From: Syntrophaceae bacterium
GTDB taxonomy: Bacteria > Desulfobacterota > Syntrophia > Syntrophales > UBA2192
Direction: 5' to 3'
Assembly: GCA_013177795.1 (NCBI GenBank)
Contig: JABLXY010000001.1
Span: forward strand, 1 to 64,000
Length of the DNA stretch: 64,000 nt
The position numbers and the translations under genes are program-made. Below the pieces are notes generated by a model that saw only the letters and a list, made by a program, of their open reading frames with translations, had not been told where the DNA came from and did not search any database. Positions 44,177 to 53,469 of this stretch are shown here, in pieces (position 1 is the first letter of the stretch; every line of letters begins with the position of its first letter).

Positions 44177-44813
44177 CCCTTGTGGTAGAATCGCAAGTTC
44201 AACGAATTCAGTACATGCGTATGTTGCCAAAGTGATGAATGCTCAAAGGCATGATCATCGGAAAGAGAGGTGAATGACAATGAGATATTGTCAGTATTGT
44301 TACAATACGATGAAATGCAGATACATATGAGCATGGCTTGTCATTAGGATACATACATTATTAGGGCGGCGGATGAGCAATTATTGGAAAAAGCCAGAGA
44401 CATGAGCAATGAGGTCAATAAACGCTTTCAGCGAGATTCCCACGCTTTGCGATGGGAGAGCATAGACAGCATGTTCGTGGTGTTTGGTGACATGCGGAGA
44501 GATGTAATATCCGGGAAGTAAGCAAATTGCTAGAAATCGACCAAGCTGACAGCTGCTAGCTGCAAAAGGAATACATCAGGTATGTGAAGTATGCGGTGAT
44601 GCGGTTGGTGCAGAGATTTTGACTACAAAAGGAAAATGATCGGTATAAAAATAGCTGCGAAAGAACCGATAGGCTGCGTGATCATTTTGATAATGGCCGC
44701 GGTGAGAGCATACGACAGAATGCATTTGGTGCATAAACAAAGTAAAATGAATGCAATGGCCGGGTGCCGATTCGAGCATAAAAGATTCCGACCCAACGGC
44801 AAAGGCAACGGTT
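44177..44813 (+). other. 637-base gap with a possible gene remnant
   Basis: No intact gene is seen. In one frame 44369-44521 reads RAADEQLLEKARDMSNEVNK and on to a stop at GDMRRDVISGK, a protein-like stretch of about 50 codons with no good start or ribosome site. It may be a fragment of a lost gene. The remaining sequence is A/T-rich and without recognisable promoter or repeat. Confidence 0.35.
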
Positions 44814-45392
44814 ATGTACGCTAGGACAAATTATCTCATGATGGTGTGCGACAGGCCAAGTGAAAGCCAGCAACGCGACGGATTGTGGACTGTTGAGATC
44901 GAGCAAAGACGCACGCCAATAATTAATACGATAGCCGTGATCGATCCGCGAGACATCGACCGGCGCTTCGAGAACGGCGACCTGTGCTTTTACGTTCATG
45001 ACGGCATAAGGTGCCTGGGCTTTACTTGGGGACATACTGGAGACTGCTATATCCGAGGCGCTGCCACGAAACTGACTCTCGAGCCGCACAGTGTATACCT
45101 GTACAGCGTCTACACGTTGGAGGAGGTGAGAAGACGGGGCATCTATGATGCCATACAAAAAGAGTTCTTCCGATATTACAAAAAACGGCAGGTGACGAGA
45201 ATCTATACAATGATCGAGAAAGACAATCACATAATGAAGCAGGTCTTCCTGAGGAGCGGATTCAGAATCAAATCCAACATTCACTGCGTGCGTTATCACA
45301 AGGTGGGAGTCCGCTATGTGTATGATTACGAAGACGGAAAAATGGCGGTGCAGTTTATTACCAGAGAACCCGGGGATTGTGTGGTCATTTAG
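44814..45392 (+). CDS. GNAT-family acyltransferase
   Basis: A 192-residue protein. The GNAT core is seen in SVYTLEEVRRRGIYDAIQKE, the acyl-CoA pyrophosphate loop (R-R-x-G-I/A), preceded by a beta strand LCFYVHDGIRCLGFTWG and followed by MKQVFLRSGFR. The ATG at 44814 is used; an upstream in-frame start at 44751 adds non-conserved residues. It ends three bases before the flippase start. It is probably the third acyl-decorating enzyme of the locus. Confidence 0.72.
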   Translation: MYARTNYLMMVCDRPSESQQRDGLWTVEIEQRRTPIINTIAVIDPRDIDRRFENGDLCFYVHDGIRCLGFTWGHTGDCYIRGAATKLTLEPHSVYLYSVYTLEEVRRRGIYDAIQKEFFRYYKKRQVTRIYTMIEKDNHIMKQVFLRSGFRIKSNIHCVRYHKVGVRYVYDYEDGKMAVQFITREPGDCVVI

Positions 45393-45395
45393 TAG

Positions 45396-46859
45396 ATGCT
45401 CAGACACTACCTCATTTATCTGCTCGGCATAGTCCTGGTCAACGGCGCCGGCTTCCTGCTGATTCCGATATATGCCACGCACCTGATGCCGGCGGAGTAT
45501 GGTGTACTGGAAATCGTATATAATTGTATCGACATTTTCAACATCATCTTTTCCGCCGGTCTCGGCATTGCCAGCCTTAGCATCTACAGCAAGGAGACGG
45601 ACGAGACAAAGAAGCGTGAGGCGATTTCTACAGCCGTAATTGCGTCTCTTTGCATCGCTTCGCTGGGATCTCTTCTATTCCTGTCGCTGAGTGAGATGTT
45701 GAATAATTATTTCTTCGGTTCAAAAGAAAACCTCGTTTTGTTCCGAGTTGCCGGATTCCTGATGCTCGTGCAGATACTCTGCGCTATTCCCATGGCGTAT
45801 CTCCAAGCACGCATGGCGTCCAAGGCTTTTATCGCTGTATCCTCACTTCAATCGTTTGTTATCCTTTCGATGAACATTATTGCTGTGGTCATCTTAGACT
45901 GGAGAGTTCAGGGAATATTGGTATCGACACTAATCGGAACTGCAATCTTTTCGATCGGACTTAACGCGTGGATAATACAGTCGGTGGGATGGTCGTTCAA
46001 TGTGAACTTTTTCACTAGACTCTTGCGTTTCGGCCTACCGTTCATTCCGAGTGGGCTATGCCTCTTTGTGCTAAACAGCGCAGACCGCTTGTTTTTGCAG
46101 AAGTTCGTAGACTCGTCGTCAGTGGGCATCTACACGCTAGGATACAAGCTGGGTACTATCGCGGGCATTTTTGTTCTCGGGCCTTACCTGAGAGTATGGG
46201 GGCCGTTTATGTTCCAAGTCGACAGACGTCAGGATCGAAGGAAAGCGATTGGAAAGTACTTTCTATATTTCCTCATCGCCTACTGCACGGCAGCGCTGGC
46301 CGTGTCGTTATTCACGGCTGAGCTCATCAGGCTCATATCAGCGCCAGGTTACTGGGAAGCAAGGCACATCGTGCCGTACGTGCTGTTTGCCTACTTGTGC
46401 TGGAGTGCAGCTGCTTTTTTCGACAGCGGTTTCTACATCACGGAGAAAACGTACTACAAACCCTTCATCATGGGAACTGCAGCTGCGTTGATATGCGGTC
46501 TTTACTGGTACCTCATCCCGTCCCACGGCGTTATGGGCGGGGCATACGCAGCCGCTGCGGGCTTTCTTTTTTTCAGCATCCTGACCTATTTCGTATCACA
46601 GCGTACTTACCCCGTGGAATATCCGTACGGCAAAGCCGCATTCGTCATCGGGTATGCGGGCGCACTGCATTATATGGCTCATGCGTATCTGCAGGCGACC
46701 ACGTGGTTGACTATCAGCCTGAAAGCGGCAATGCTCGTATCGTACCCGGCCGCATTAATCGCAATGGGAGTGGTGCAACGTGAAGATGTTACGGAAATCG
46801 TAAGCAAAGCACAGTCTCTGTTCAGACAAGTGAGAAGGCGGATGGAACACGCCATATGA
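45396..46859 (+). CDS. Polysaccharide flippase (Wzx/MATE-like)
   Basis: A 487-residue integral membrane protein with about 12-14 helices, starting YLIYLLGIVLVNGAGFLLIPIY and containing RLLRFGLPFIPSGLCLFVLN, the mid-protein repeat typical of the polysaccharide-transport family. It flips the lipid-linked repeat unit across the inner membrane. It follows the GNAT gene by three bases. Together with the Wzy-like protein at 48271 it indicates a Wzx/Wzy-dependent pathway. Confidence 0.9.
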   Translation: MLRHYLIYLLGIVLVNGAGFLLIPIYATHLMPAEYGVLEIVYNCIDIFNIIFSAGLGIASLSIYSKETDETKKREAISTAVIASLCIASLGSLLFLSLSEMLNNYFFGSKENLVLFRVAGFLMLVQILCAIPMAYLQARMASKAFIAVSSLQSFVILSMNIIAVVILDWRVQGILVSTLIGTAIFSIGLNAWIIQSVGWSFNVNFFTRLLRFGLPFIPSGLCLFVLNSADRLFLQKFVDSSSVGIYTLGYKLGTIAGIFVLGPYLRVWGPFMFQVDRRQDRRKAIGKYFLYFLIAYCTAALAVSLFTAELIRLISAPGYWEARHIVPYVLFAYLCWSAAAFFDSGFYITEKTYYKPFIMGTAAALICGLYWYLIPSHGVMGGAYAAAAGFLFFSILTYFVSQRTYPVEYPYGKAAFVIGYAGALHYMAHAYLQATTWLTISLKAAMLVSYPAALIAMGVVQREDVTEIVSKAQSLFRQVRRRMEHAI

Positions 46860-46875
46860 GGGGGGAACGGAGAAC

Positions 46876-48231
46876 GTGTATTTCTTGAATGCGGTTCGGC
46901 GGAGGATTTTTGAACCGGTCTGGGCTGTTTGGTGCGGCAGTCCCTTTCTGCAGTACTGGCGCGAGTTAGAGCGGACACAGTATTTGCCTAAGGACGAAAT
47001 CCAGCAACGTCAGTTGGACAGGCTGGCCGCCATCGTTCGCTATGTCTACGAGAACAATGCATATTACCGGATGCGCTTCAACGAAGCGCAGATCAATCCG
47101 GATAATATGCGGTATCCAGAAGACTTTCAGAGGATCCCCGTTCTCACAAAGAGGGACATTCGGCAACATCAGGAACTCCTCATCTCGAAAGGATATGAAA
47201 AAAAACGATTGATGGAGGCGAAGACCGGGGGCTCAACGGGAAAATACCTCCACGTCTATTTTACGGAACAATGCAGTGAGTGGAGAAATGCCTGTGCCAG
47301 GCGCCATGACCGGTGGTCTGGCTGGGAAGTCGGCGAACCGAAAGCGTACGTCTGGGGAAACCCGAAATACCAGACCGGCATGAAAAATCGCTTGCGGTCC
47401 TTTCTGCTTTCTCCCGTTCTGTATCTGGATACGATGGCCGTCACGAAAGACAGCGTGTGCAAGTTTGCCCAGGATTGGAAAACAGCGAAGCCTACGCTTC
47501 TCTTCGGGCATGCGCACTCGCTTTATATCCTTGCAAAGGCAGTGATCGAACACGGCATCGATGAGATCAGGCCAAAGGCAATCATCTCATCGTCCATGGC
47601 GCTTCTGCCCCATGAAAGGATCCTGATCGAGAGTACATTCGGGCTCAAGGTATTTGACCGATACGGATGCGAGGAGGTCGGTCTGATTGCGAGCGAATGC
47701 GAAATGCATAGGGGAATGCACATTAACACAGACAATCTGTACGTCGAATACCTCAACGAAGATGGAAATCCTACAGCATCCGGGCAGTATGGAAAAATTG
47801 TTGTCACCGACTTGACGAACTGGGCGATGCCTTTCATACGTTACCGGATCGAAGACATGGCTGTACCATGTGACGGGGAATGTCCCTGCGGCCGGACGTT
47901 GCCACTCATGAAGGAAGTGTCCGGTCGAATAGCCGATTTTCTGGTCCGGAAAGACGGAGCTCGGGTTGCAGGAATCTCGCTGATAGAGAACACGCTCACA
48001 AAATATCACGGAATCGAGCAGATGCAGATTATACAGGACGACTTGGATCGCATGACCTTGAATATCGTGCGGGATAGCCGCTTCGGGGAGGACAGTATCA
48101 GGAGTTTGGAGCGCTCCATGCGCGATGTGTTCGGATCTGATCTAGATATACACTTTAATTTCGTGAATGAAATCCTGCCCGAACCGAACGGCAAGTACCG
48201 CTTCTCGATTTGCAGAATCCCCTACAATTGA
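46876..48231 (+). CDS. PaaK/CapK-like adenylate-forming ligase
   Basis: A 451-residue protein of the phenylacetate-CoA ligase-like family. The N-terminal RIPVLTKRDIRQHQELLIS, nucleotide motif EAKTGGSTGKYLHVYFT, FDRYGCEEVGLIASEC and VTDLTNWAMPFIRYRIEDMA are typical. In capsule loci these are called CapK and probably activate an acid for glycan decoration. The GTG start has AGGGGGGAACGGAG upstream. It could feed one of the GNAT enzymes upstream. Confidence 0.85.
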   Translation: MYFLNAVRRRIFEPVWAVWCGSPFLQYWRELERTQYLPKDEIQQRQLDRLAAIVRYVYENNAYYRMRFNEAQINPDNMRYPEDFQRIPVLTKRDIRQHQELLISKGYEKKRLMEAKTGGSTGKYLHVYFTEQCSEWRNACARRHDRWSGWEVGEPKAYVWGNPKYQTGMKNRLRSFLLSPVLYLDTMAVTKDSVCKFAQDWKTAKPTLLFGHAHSLYILAKAVIEHGIDEIRPKAIISSSMALLPHERILIESTFGLKVFDRYGCEEVGLIASECEMHRGMHINTDNLYVEYLNEDGNPTASGQYGKIVVTDLTNWAMPFIRYRIEDMAVPCDGECPCGRTLPLMKEVSGRIADFLVRKDGARVAGISLIENTLTKYHGIEQMQIIQDDLDRMTLNIVRDSRFGEDSIRSLERSMRDVFGSDLDIHFNFVNEILPEPNGKYRFSICRIPYN

Positions 48232-48270
48232 ATCGCGCGCTCACTGCAAGACACAACGGATGATCAAACC

Positions 48271-49503
48271 TTGGCATTTTTGTTTTATCTCCTGTACGTG
48301 ACAAGCTATTTCCTCCGTTTCGGGGAGAGGATGCCCGTACTGGGCAGCATCCGTTTTGATCTGATCCTGGTTCTCCTCACGACAGCAAGCATCATCCTTC
48401 TGAAGGAGAAAGATGCAGAGTTTCGACTCGACAGATCCGGCGTATTTTTGCTGGGCCTCTTGCTGTACATCGTCGCCTCGTTGCCTTTCGTTCAATGGCC
48501 GGGTTCAGTCCTGCGGTTCGGGCTCGAGAATTACTTCAAGGTCATCGTCTTCTACTTTTTCACGGTGATGACCGTCACGCGCGAAAGCAGACTGAAAACG
48601 TTCATCATGGTCTTTGTCGCATGCCAGGTTTTTCGGGTGCTCGAGCCGATGTATCTGCACTGGACGACGGGCTATTGGGGCGACAATGCGTTTATGGGCG
48701 ACGGGGAGATAATGAACCGCCTGGCGGGCTCGCCCTACGATGTGATAAACCCCAACGGCCTGGCCTACGTAGCCGTGACCGTCATTGCCTACCTGTACCA
48801 TCTATGTCCGCTCCTGCCCGGTGCGCTGAAGGTAGTTGGGTATGCGGCGCTTCCCGTGATGGTGTACGCCCTTGTGCTGACGGGTTCACGCTCGGGAATG
48901 ATCGCCCTGGCAGGCGTGGCTGCAGTGATTATCCTGACGTCTCGAAGAAAGGCGATCCTGCTTGTCGCTGCGGGCATCGTAGCGGTGTTCACATTCCAGA
49001 ACCTAGGTGAGATGCAGCAGGAAAGATATCTGTCCATATATCGGGACGATGTGAGAGGCGCCTCAACAGCGCAGGGTAGAATCGACGGCATTGTCAGAGA
49101 TATCGAGGTTGCGATGAACAGCCCCATATTCGGGCACGGGCTCGGCACATCGCTGGAAGCAAATTACAATATCGGAGGGACCGTATTCAGGTCGCACAAC
49201 CTTGTCATGGAGGTCTGGCAGGAAATCGGACTCATCGGGCTTCTCATTTTTTTCTCTTTCGTCGCGACGGGCATTCGGGACCTCATGCGCGCATTGAAAC
49301 GAATCGGGCAAGAGGCAGACAAGACGCTTCTCGGCCTGGCGAAAGGTGTCAGGGCTTGGCTTGTCCTGAACCTGATCTTCGGCGTTTTCAGCTACGGTCT
49401 GTCATCCTATTCCTGGTATCTCTTCGTTGGGTTGTCCTCCGTTCTTATGAGGCTGTCGGAACGTCAGGAGAAAGAGGCAAGAAACGGGGCGTTTCCAGCA
49501 TGA
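48271..49503 (+). CDS. O-antigen ligase/polymerase-like membrane protein (Wzy/WaaL)
   Basis: A 410-residue protein with about 10-11 helices. The periplasmic loop has the Wzy_C signature TGSRSGMIALAG and later GHGLGTSLE with SHNLVMEVWQEIGLIGL. This resembles the putative O-ligase found in exosortase A loci. It would polymerise repeat units or attach glycan to a target in the periplasm. The start is TTG at 48271 (GGATG upstream), chosen because the first helix begins there. It overlaps the next glycosyltransferase by four bases. Confidence 0.85.
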   Translation: MAFLFYLLYVTSYFLRFGERMPVLGSIRFDLILVLLTTASIILLKEKDAEFRLDRSGVFLLGLLLYIVASLPFVQWPGSVLRFGLENYFKVIVFYFFTVMTVTRESRLKTFIMVFVACQVFRVLEPMYLHWTTGYWGDNAFMGDGEIMNRLAGSPYDVINPNGLAYVAVTVIAYLYHLCPLLPGALKVVGYAALPVMVYALVLTGSRSGMIALAGVAAVIILTSRRKAILLVAAGIVAVFTFQNLGEMQQERYLSIYRDDVRGASTAQGRIDGIVRDIEVAMNSPIFGHGLGTSLEANYNIGGTVFRSHNLVMEVWQEIGLIGLLIFFSFVATGIRDLMRALKRIGQEADKTLLGLAKGVRAWLVLNLIFGVFSYGLSSYSWYLFVGLSSVLMRLSERQEKEARNGAFPA

Positions 49504-50672
49504 AAGGAAACAGAATTAACCTGCTCATTGTAATACGGCACCCAGTCGGCGGGATCCGAACCTATATGAAGTACACCTATAAATACCTCGACCCAGGAAA
49601 GTACCATTTCACAATCCTGACCGTCCTGAACCCGGAGGCCAGCCACATCGTGCGTGACTTGGACGGGTTCGATATTCGAATGGTTGAGGTCCAGAATGGG
49701 CACGCAGAGATGAACTTGGTTCTCGCAATGGTAAGACTGCTATCGGAAGGGACATTCGACCTCATTCATTCTCAGGGCTTCACGGCAGGAGTGCTCTCGG
49801 TTGTGGGAAACATCTGCTTCGGGATTCCCCATGTCCTCACCTCCCACGATGTCCTGCGGGAGGACCAGTTCGGGAAGACATTCGAGGGCGGCATCGGGAA
49901 ACTGCTACTCCGTCAGCTACTTAGCCGGGTGGACGTAATCCAGTCTGTCAGCCACGACGCTGAGGCGAACCTGCTGGAATATTTCCCGGGCCTGTCAGGC
50001 AGTAAGACCCAGCTAAGGGTCATCATGAGTGGCATCGACGTTGACGCATTCACTTCGATCGCAGGCATAGGAGGTAACGGGGAGTTGCGTAGTGCTCTCG
50101 GGATCGGGGAGGGGATCATTCTCTTTGGCTTTCTCGGGAGGTTCATGCCGCAGAAGGGATTCGAGTACCTCGTGGATGCCGTGGAGATGCTTTCAACGCA
50201 TGATAAATATGGAAAGAGGATTAAAATTCTGGCGGTCAATGACGGGGCATATATCAGGGAATACAAGGCACTCATCGATTCGAAAAGACTGTCCGATTAC
50301 TTCTTGTTCCATGGTTTTGTGCCCGATGTCAGAAGTATCCTGACGGGAATTGACGCCCTGGTAATGCCATCGTTGTGGGAAGCATGTCCATTGCAGCCAA
50401 TGGAAGCATTTATCGCTAATTGTCCCCTAATTGCATCGGACTGCATCGGCCTCCGGGAGGTCAACCGGGGCACGCCGGCCCTGACGGTCAGGATGAAAGA
50501 CGCGAAGAGCCTGGCGGATGCCATGAGGCGATTCATGGACGATCCGGCGAAAGTCAGGATGGAAACTGAAAGATATCTGCCGGAAGCCAGGATACGTTAC
50601 GATTCCAGAAAGACTGCGGCGCAGCTGGACGCCCTGTATGATGAGACGATAAATAGAAGAGGCCGGCGATGA
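49500..50672 (+). CDS. Family 4 glycosyltransferase
   Basis: A 390-residue GT-B enzyme. The acceptor domain opens LLIVIRHPVGGIRTYMKYT. The donor domain has FGFLGRFMPQKGFEYLVDA and the catalytic stretch PSLWEACPLQPMEAFIANCPLIASD. The ATG at 49500 overlaps the upstream stop; the open frame extends 144 bases further only as a shadow of the ligase gene. It is likely cytoplasmic. Confidence 0.9.
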   Translation: MKGNRINLLIVIRHPVGGIRTYMKYTYKYLDPGKYHFTILTVLNPEASHIVRDLDGFDIRMVEVQNGHAEMNLVLAMVRLLSEGTFDLIHSQGFTAGVLSVVGNICFGIPHVLTSHDVLREDQFGKTFEGGIGKLLLRQLLSRVDVIQSVSHDAEANLLEYFPGLSGSKTQLRVIMSGIDVDAFTSIAGIGGNGELRSALGIGEGIILFGFLGRFMPQKGFEYLVDAVEMLSTHDKYGKRIKILAVNDGAYIREYKALIDSKRLSDYFLFHGFVPDVRSILTGIDALVMPSLWEACPLQPMEAFIANCPLIASDCIGLREVNRGTPALTVRMKDAKSLADAMRRFMDDPAKVRMETERYLPEARIRYDSRKTAAQLDALYDETINRRGRR

Positions 50673-50718
50673 CAGGCGCGCTGTCACGCCGAATCGTCTC
50701 CAACACCTTACGAGACAT

Positions 50719-51654
50719 ATGGCATTGAGCGTCGCAATCTCGATACTGACCTTCAACAGGGCGCCCGTGCTCCGGCAGCTTCTCGATTCCCTGACAGGGT
50801 TGAGTCATATGGTTCAAGAGGTGATCGTCGTCGACAACTGTTCCGACGATGATACTGGGGAGATGGTAGTTTCGCACGGTGTCCGTCCGACATACATCCG
50901 CCTTGACCGCAATATCGGCACAGCCGCCAGAAACCACGGGCTAAAGATGGCGACTTCGGATATCGTCGTGACACTGGATGACGACATTATCGGCCTTGAT
51001 TGCGGTGCCGTCGCGAGGCTGATTGTGCTTTTCGAATGCAATCCCCGCTTGGGAGCGGTCAATTTTCAGATCCGGGATTATTCTACGGGCGAGCGTTGCA
51101 ACTGGGTGCACCACAAGATAGAAGAGGTTTATGCGGACACGGAGTTCCCGACTTACGAGATAACGGAAGGCGCTGTGGCGTTCCGCAGAGCAGCGATCGA
51201 GAAGGCAGGATATTACGCCGATGATTTTTTCCTCAGCCACGAAGGGCCTGATCTGGCATACAGGATCATGGACGAAGGATACGATATTTTTTATTGCGGG
51301 AAGGTGATAGTGCGTCATCGGCACGAGAATACAGGCAGACAGGCATGGTATAATTATTATTATGATACGCGAAATCTCTTCTGGCTAGCGGCGAGGAATC
51401 TGCCCGTGCCTTATGCGATCCGTTACGTATCGCGTGGCGTTTTCGCTATGTTGCTCTACTCGCTTCGCGACCGTTTCTTAATATACTGGTTGAGGGGTGT
51501 CCGTGACGGGATTGCCGGCATTAGACGGGCGGCGAAGAAGCGAAAGGTGTTGCGCCCTGAAACGATGCGGGCAATGGCACGAATCGACGAGGGTAGGCCG
51601 GACATGATGTACTATATGAAAAAACGCCTATTTCAGAAGAGTGCAAGGCTTTAA
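50719..51654 (+). CDS. Family 2 glycosyltransferase (rhamnosyl-type)
   Basis: A 311-residue GT-A enzyme: VAISILTFNRAPVLRQLL, VIVVDNCSDDDTGE, NIGTAARNHGLKMA and the DxD VTLDDDIIG. The later motifs FLSHEGPDLAYRIMDEGY and RHRHENTGRQ resemble dTDP-rhamnose-using transferases, so a deoxyhexose donor is possible. It is the last gene of the long variable operon and is followed by a hairpin. Confidence 0.86.
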   Translation: MALSVAISILTFNRAPVLRQLLDSLTGLSHMVQEVIVVDNCSDDDTGEMVVSHGVRPTYIRLDRNIGTAARNHGLKMATSDIVVTLDDDIIGLDCGAVARLIVLFECNPRLGAVNFQIRDYSTGERCNWVHHKIEEVYADTEFPTYEITEGAVAFRRAAIEKAGYYADDFFLSHEGPDLAYRIMDEGYDIFYCGKVIVRHRHENTGRQAWYNYYYDTRNLFWLAARNLPVPYAIRYVSRGVFAMLLYSLRDRFLIYWLRGVRDGIAGIRRAAKKRKVLRPETMRAMARIDEGRPDMMYYMKKRLFQKSARL

Positions 51655-51668
51655 GCCATGAAAGTTGT

Positions 51669-51692
51669 AAGTGAAGGTTAAACCCTTCACTT
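51669..51692 (+). terminator. Hairpin after the glycosyltransferase operon
   Basis: AAGTGAAGG pairs perfectly with CCTTCACTT around a short TTAAAC loop, starting 14 bases past the last stop codon. The following TTAGATTTGTG is only moderately T-rich, so termination may be partial. Confidence 0.6.
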
Positions 51693-51842
51693 AGATTTGT
51701 GCGTTCACATGGGTTTGTTCAAATCTATCTGCCAGGAATGTATGAAAAACCCTCCGGTTAGGCGGTGATGCTATCTCTCACGGACAGGCTTTCTTTAAAA
51801 TATATCATTAATAATCATAGGGTTATAGATTATTTTGATGCG

Positions 51843-51858
51843 TGGTACGTTCATTGCT
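51843..51858 (+). promoter_or_regulatory. Sigma-54 (-24/-12) promoter, near-consensus
   Basis: TGGTACGTTCATTGCT matches TGGCACG-N4-TTGCW at every position but one (T for C). GG and GC are exactly ten bases apart. It lies about 240 bases upstream of the first secreted paralog and in the same direction. With the GTTATAGATTAT element 10 bases upstream it resembles the arrangement at 12798-12847. Confidence 0.8.
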
Positions 51859-51978
51859 ATCGAAGTTGGGCGTGATATCGACGCCGATGGCTTAAGAAAT
51901 TTGATGATTTCACCGATTAAGGAGTAAAAAGATTCGACAGATTTAATTGATATTATCGTATCGCCTTTTCTCCAAGCT

Positions 51979-51997
51979 TCTGGAATCGATTTCCAGA
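51979..51997. promoter_or_regulatory. Perfect dyad TCTGGAA-TCGAT-TTCCAGA
   Basis: Seven-base arms flank a five-base centre. It lies between the sigma-54 promoter and the start codon and may be an operator or a leader hairpin; no U-tract follows. Confidence 0.45.
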
Positions 51998-52098
51998 CTG
52001 AAGGCAGAGCATCGAGTTGCCCGTGACCCGCAGAAAGACAAATTCTTCAAGGGAAATACCGGTGGCGTGAAAACCGTAATTGGGAGAAGGGGAGACAA

Positions 52099-53283
52099 AT
52101 GAATGCGTTTTTTAGGGTAACCCTCAATAAATTCAAATTAATTGCATCGCTCATTGCGATCGGGCATTTCTTGTGTTCACCGGCCGATGTATCAGCTGCT
52201 CCGGCAATAACGGGTGTCGCCGGAATAGTCGGGAACGGGGAGACGATCACAATCACGGGCACCGGTTTCGGCTCGACGGGTCCCACTATTGTAGTCTTCG
52301 ACGATTTCGAGAGAGGGTCCAACGGCACAACACTCTCCAGCGTGCAGAGGGCCGCACAGGTCGGGTTCTGGGATAACCTTTCAACGATGGGACCGCTATA
52401 TCCGACCTACTCGAACACCTATGCACACAGTGGTAGCCTCAGCATGAAGTCGGATTGGTCTGATAATGGGGCGCAGGAAGGCGGCAGGTTAGTTCAGGCA
52501 ACACTCGATAGCGTAACGCAGGTGTACTTTTCCTGGTGGCAATATCTTCCAACAAACAGAGTTGTGCCAGGAACATCCGGAGGAGCCGGAGCAAACTGGA
52601 AACTATATTGGCTATACAGACAACCCTGGCCGAATGATGATTTTGTATCTGTTATTCTTACAAATACCCTTCCGGTAACAGTAGGTGGATCTGGATTATT
52701 TCTTACTGGTTTTGCGGATGATTCGCAGGACGGGAGAATTGATATTAACAATCAAAGTGGAAGTACTGTTACAGCGTTTAGCAAAGGGCAATGGCATCGT
52801 TTTGAAGCATATTACGTAGCTGGGGGAACGAGTGGGTCATTGACATTGTGGGAACTGAATTCAACCCAGTCCCGTCGTCAACTAGGGACGAATTCGGGTA
52901 AGACTACGGACTTTGGAGGTACTTGGGATAAATTACATTTTCCGGGATATGGCAGGGGCGACAATAATAGTCAAACATATTATGATGATATTTATGTGGC
53001 AACAGGGACGGGAGCAAGGGCACGAGTGGAAATTGGAAACAGTTCAATCTACTCAAATTGCACCAACCTTGCCGTCATTACGCCCACCTCTTGGAGCAGT
53101 AATTCGATCACAGCGACGGTAAGGCAAGGCGGGTTTGCGGCAGGTTTCCCGGCTTACCTGTTCGTCATCGATTCAACCGGGGCAGCGTCGGCGGGTTACC
53201 CCGTCACAATCGGAAGCGGCGGTCCCGCACCGGCACCGGCCGCTGTGTCCCCCCCATCGGGTTTGCGGATTGTAACGAACTGA
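52099..53283 (+). CDS. Secreted TIG-like/jelly-roll-like protein, paralog 1
   Basis: A 394-residue secreted protein. After the signal peptide (cut near ADVSAA-P), residues 36-67 (ITGVAGIVGNGETITITGTG...) look like the first half of an IPT/TIG domain. Residues 68-312 are an all-beta, Trp/Tyr-rich domain (VFDDFERG, YFSWWQYLP, GANWKLYWLY, KGQWHRFEAYY, FPGYGRGDNN, YYDDIYVATG, ARARVEIGN) like jelly-roll lectins or lyases. Residues 320-371 (CTNLAVITPTSWSSNSITAT...YPVTI) look like the second half of the TIG fold. A Pro/Ala tail ends PPSGLRIVTN. Paralogs follow at 55592 and 59849. It likely binds or shapes the exopolysaccharide. Catalysis is unproven. Confidence 0.72.
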   Translation: MNAFFRVTLNKFKLIASLIAIGHFLCSPADVSAAPAITGVAGIVGNGETITITGTGFGSTGPTIVVFDDFERGSNGTTLSSVQRAAQVGFWDNLSTMGPLYPTYSNTYAHSGSLSMKSDWSDNGAQEGGRLVQATLDSVTQVYFSWWQYLPTNRVVPGTSGGAGANWKLYWLYRQPWPNDDFVSVILTNTLPVTVGGSGLFLTGFADDSQDGRIDINNQSGSTVTAFSKGQWHRFEAYYVAGGTSGSLTLWELNSTQSRRQLGTNSGKTTDFGGTWDKLHFPGYGRGDNNSQTYYDDIYVATGTGARARVEIGNSSIYSNCTNLAVITPTSWSSNSITATVRQGGFAAGFPAYLFVIDSTGAASAGYPVTIGSGGPAPAPAAVSPPSGLRIVTN

Positions 53284-53307
53284 CAGGCAACATGAGTAAT
53301 CAATCGG

Positions 53308-53342
53308 GATGCCGGCTCCGTTGACAGTACGGTGTCGGCATC
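53308..53342 (+). terminator. Possible terminator hairpin after paralog 1
   Basis: GATGCCG pairs with CGGCATC, and inside it CCGT pairs with ACGG. A T-rich stretch appears only 13 bases later, so the call is tentative. Confidence 0.4.
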
Positions 53343-53469
53343 GCGAACCACCTCTTTTAATCCCACAATTCATTTTCTCTTCACGAGTAATGGATTCGCA
53401 TGATTCCGCGTTCGCCTCTGCGGCTGGCCGGAATGCCGTTCCAGTTTCTTGATTAAGGTGTGAGTTAAG

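Larger units (their letters stand above)
51655..52098 (+). other. Regulatory gap before the first secreted paralog
   Basis: This 444-base AT-rich stretch has no gene. It holds in order a terminator-like hairpin (51669-51692), the 12-mer GTTATAGATTAT (51822-51833) also found before the export operon, a sigma-54 promoter (51843-51858), a perfect dyad (51979-51997) and the ribosome site AGGGGAGAC. Confidence 0.6.

Noticed and set aside
53210-53283. C-terminal tail of paralog 1 as an exosortase sorting signal
   Set aside because: The end PPSGLRIVTN has no hydrophobic helix and no basic cluster, so it is not a PEP-CTERM or LPXTG-type tail.
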